Below, one piece after another: positions 63,006 through 64,000 of a stretch of 64,000 nucleotides of DNA. The stretch is from JAXGXJ01 sp963829545 (GTDB lineage Bacteria > Actinomycetota > Thermoleophilia > RBG-16-64-13), in assembly GCA_963829545.1 (NCBI GenBank), contig CAWHIX010000014.1, positions 73,318 through 137,317 of the forward strand, written 5' to 3'. The stretch's first letter is position 1. Each line of letters opens with the position of its first letter. The notes under the pieces are model-generated. The model ran no database searches. It saw nothing but the letters and a program-made list of their open reading frames with translations, and had not been told where the DNA came from. Position numbers and translations under genes: made by a program.

Positions 63006-63266
63006 TCACTTCCCGCCGTCCTTTGGCGGGTGCTTCGGTCCGTTTGCTTTCCACTCATCCAACCTCCAACGACGGGAAACGTCCGCGCCCCAATCAAGGA
63101 GTGCGAATCCCGCGAACGCTAGCGCAGCGGCGATGGCGACGGTGATGTACTTCGTGGTGGGGCTGCTCTCAAGAAGATAGTGGGCGATGGCAACAGCCAC
63201 GCCTGCGAGAAGGAGGACTATCCCCACCATCGTTGCGGCCACCTTCGGCCATCTCTTGTCTTTCAT
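63006..63266 (-). CDS. Small membrane protein of unknown function
   Basis: The 86-residue product has a short basic N-terminus (MKDKRWPK), two membrane helices (about residues 9-28 and 40-59) and a hydrophilic, Lys/Trp-rich tail. GGGGGAA precedes the ATG at 63266. I do not recognise the family. It stands alone between the tRNA pair and the DUF2202 gene. Confidence 0.5.
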   Translation of the reverse strand: MKDKRWPKVAATMVGIVLLLAGVAVAIAHYLLESSPTTKYITVAIAAALAFAGFALLDWGADVSRRWRLDEWKANGPKHPPKDGGK

Positions 63267-63583
63267 CTTCCCCCGATTACGATGGATTCGACGCCGGTCG
63301 CATAGATAGAATCAAAGCCACCCGTACGCCCGCAACTGCTCCACTATAGGGCACGGAGCGGGCGGCTGAAGAGGGAAACCCTCGCGGCCGGTCCGGGGTT
63401 CTTGTCTTCGCATCATCCGTTTGCCCTCGACTTCGTGGGCGGCGTTCGTTTCCTCGGGTCGCGGCAGGGCCTGCCTAGCCCTAAGCGTTTTCTCACCCCG
63501 CTCTTAAGCCCGCCTCATCGGGGCCTCCTATCCTTCTCAGTGGAGCCATAAGGCCCATACCTGACTACTGAAAGGTGTCCAGC
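63267..63583. other. Intergenic region, nothing recognised
   Basis: These 317 bp separate the divergent membrane protein and DUF2202 genes. A GAAAGG at about 63570 is the likely ribosome-binding site of the latter. I see no RNA gene or repeat. Confidence 0.4.
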
Positions 63584-64000
63584 ATGAAGAGACGAGCGAA
63601 GAACCGATGGAAATGGGTGCTGCTACCGGCATTGACCCTTGTGCTGATCGTCGCTTTTGCCGGAGTCGCTCTCGCAGGCGGAGCCGGCGGGGGAGGCTGG
63701 AGAGCCCAAGACGGAGCGGGCGGCGGCACTGCGACCGGCAGCGCGCTTCTGCCCTTGACTGAGGCCGAGGAGACCCAGTTGCTGTTCCTTCTCGAAGAGG
63801 AGAAGCTGGCCCGAGACGTCTACGAGTCTCTATACGCGAAGTGGGGCGCAGCGGAATTCTCGAAGATCGCGGCGTCCGAGCAGCGACACATGAATAGCGT
63901 TCTGAGACTCGTGGAAAAATATGGACTGGACGCTCCCTCAACGCTCGACACGAGGGGTGAGTTCGACGACGACGACCTGCAGAACCTCTACAAAGATCTG
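63584..64000 (+). CDS. DUF2202 (ferritin-like) secreted protein, cut by the window end
   Basis: The frame from ATG 63584 is open to the last base. A signal peptide (KWVLLPALTLVLIVAFAGVALA, about residues 10-31) is followed by a Gly-rich linker. Then comes the DUF2202 start LTEAEETQLLFLLEEEKLARDVYESLYAKWG, with SEQRHMNSVLRLVEKYGLDAP. The Glu and ExxH residues are those of a ferritin-like four-helix diiron protein. The function of this family is not established. The C-terminus lies beyond the window. Confidence 0.85.
   Translation, partial: MKRRAKNRWKWVLLPALTLVLIVAFAGVALAGGAGGGGWRAQDGAGGGTATGSALLPLTEAEETQLLFLLEEEKLARDVYESLYAKWGAAEFSKIAASEQRHMNSVLRLVEKYGLDAPSTLDTRGEFDDDDLQNLYKDL

Overview
The window is a dense, high-GC bacterial chromosome segment with housekeeping genes on both strands and no phage, insertion sequence or CRISPR array. 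WhiA, an SOS box of the CGAAC-N4-GTTCG type, leaderless-looking promoters and a class A RNase P RNA point to an actinobacterium. A flavodiiron protein, an Fe-type superoxide dismutase, a NuoE/NuoF/FdhA-like trio and an M42 peptidase suggest a deep-branching, anaerobic or microaerophilic lineage. This lineage call is inference.

Layout. 1-6.5 kb: D-Ala-D-Ala carboxypeptidase (frameshifted), a divergent PfkB kinase, guaA, rsfS, two copies of a structured repeat, tRNA-Ala, a membrane protein and a PrsW-type protease. 6.5-19 kb: a polysaccharide deacetylase facing uvrA-hflX; an M42 peptidase and acyl-CoA dehydrogenase on the minus strand; then uvrC, ogt, rapZ (frameshifted) and whiA, without yvcK. 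19-24 kb: gap-pgk-tpiA-gpmI-secG. 24-30 kb: an oligopeptide ABC transporter. 30-39 kb: rnpB, a cyclic 2,3-diphosphoglycerate synthetase-like GTPase, sodB, an MFS carrier, murI-rph-rdgB-zincin, gamma-carbonic anhydrase, an XRE regulator and larC. 39-48 kb: lipA, the NuoE/NuoF/FdhA-like redox trio and a Lon-related protease. 48-54.8 kb: four features, tRNA-Leu, lexA with its own SOS box, tRNA-Asn and a phosphohexomutase, then nadE, metX-metW and a CAU tRNA. 55-58.4 kb: a cluster of small proteins of unknown function, including two SHOCT proteins. 58.4-64 kb: amidohydrolase and flavodiiron protein (minus strand), frameshifted nif3 and RNase HI, tRNA-Gly, tRNA-Cys, a small membrane protein and the start of a DUF2202 protein.

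Three observations stand out. (1) A dispersed element occurs three times, twice next to tRNA promoters. A 21-nt hairpin core is nearly constant, while an outer stem differs completely between copies yet pairs perfectly within each. (2) At least seven conserved genes carry single-base frameshifts, two of them twice, which looks more like indel error in the assembly than decay. (3) A formate dehydrogenase-like subunit carries lysine where the catalytic Cys or Sec should be. Several genes have a -10 box 6-8 nt before the start codon, and uvrC is preceded by a short leaderless ORF whose stop overlaps its start.
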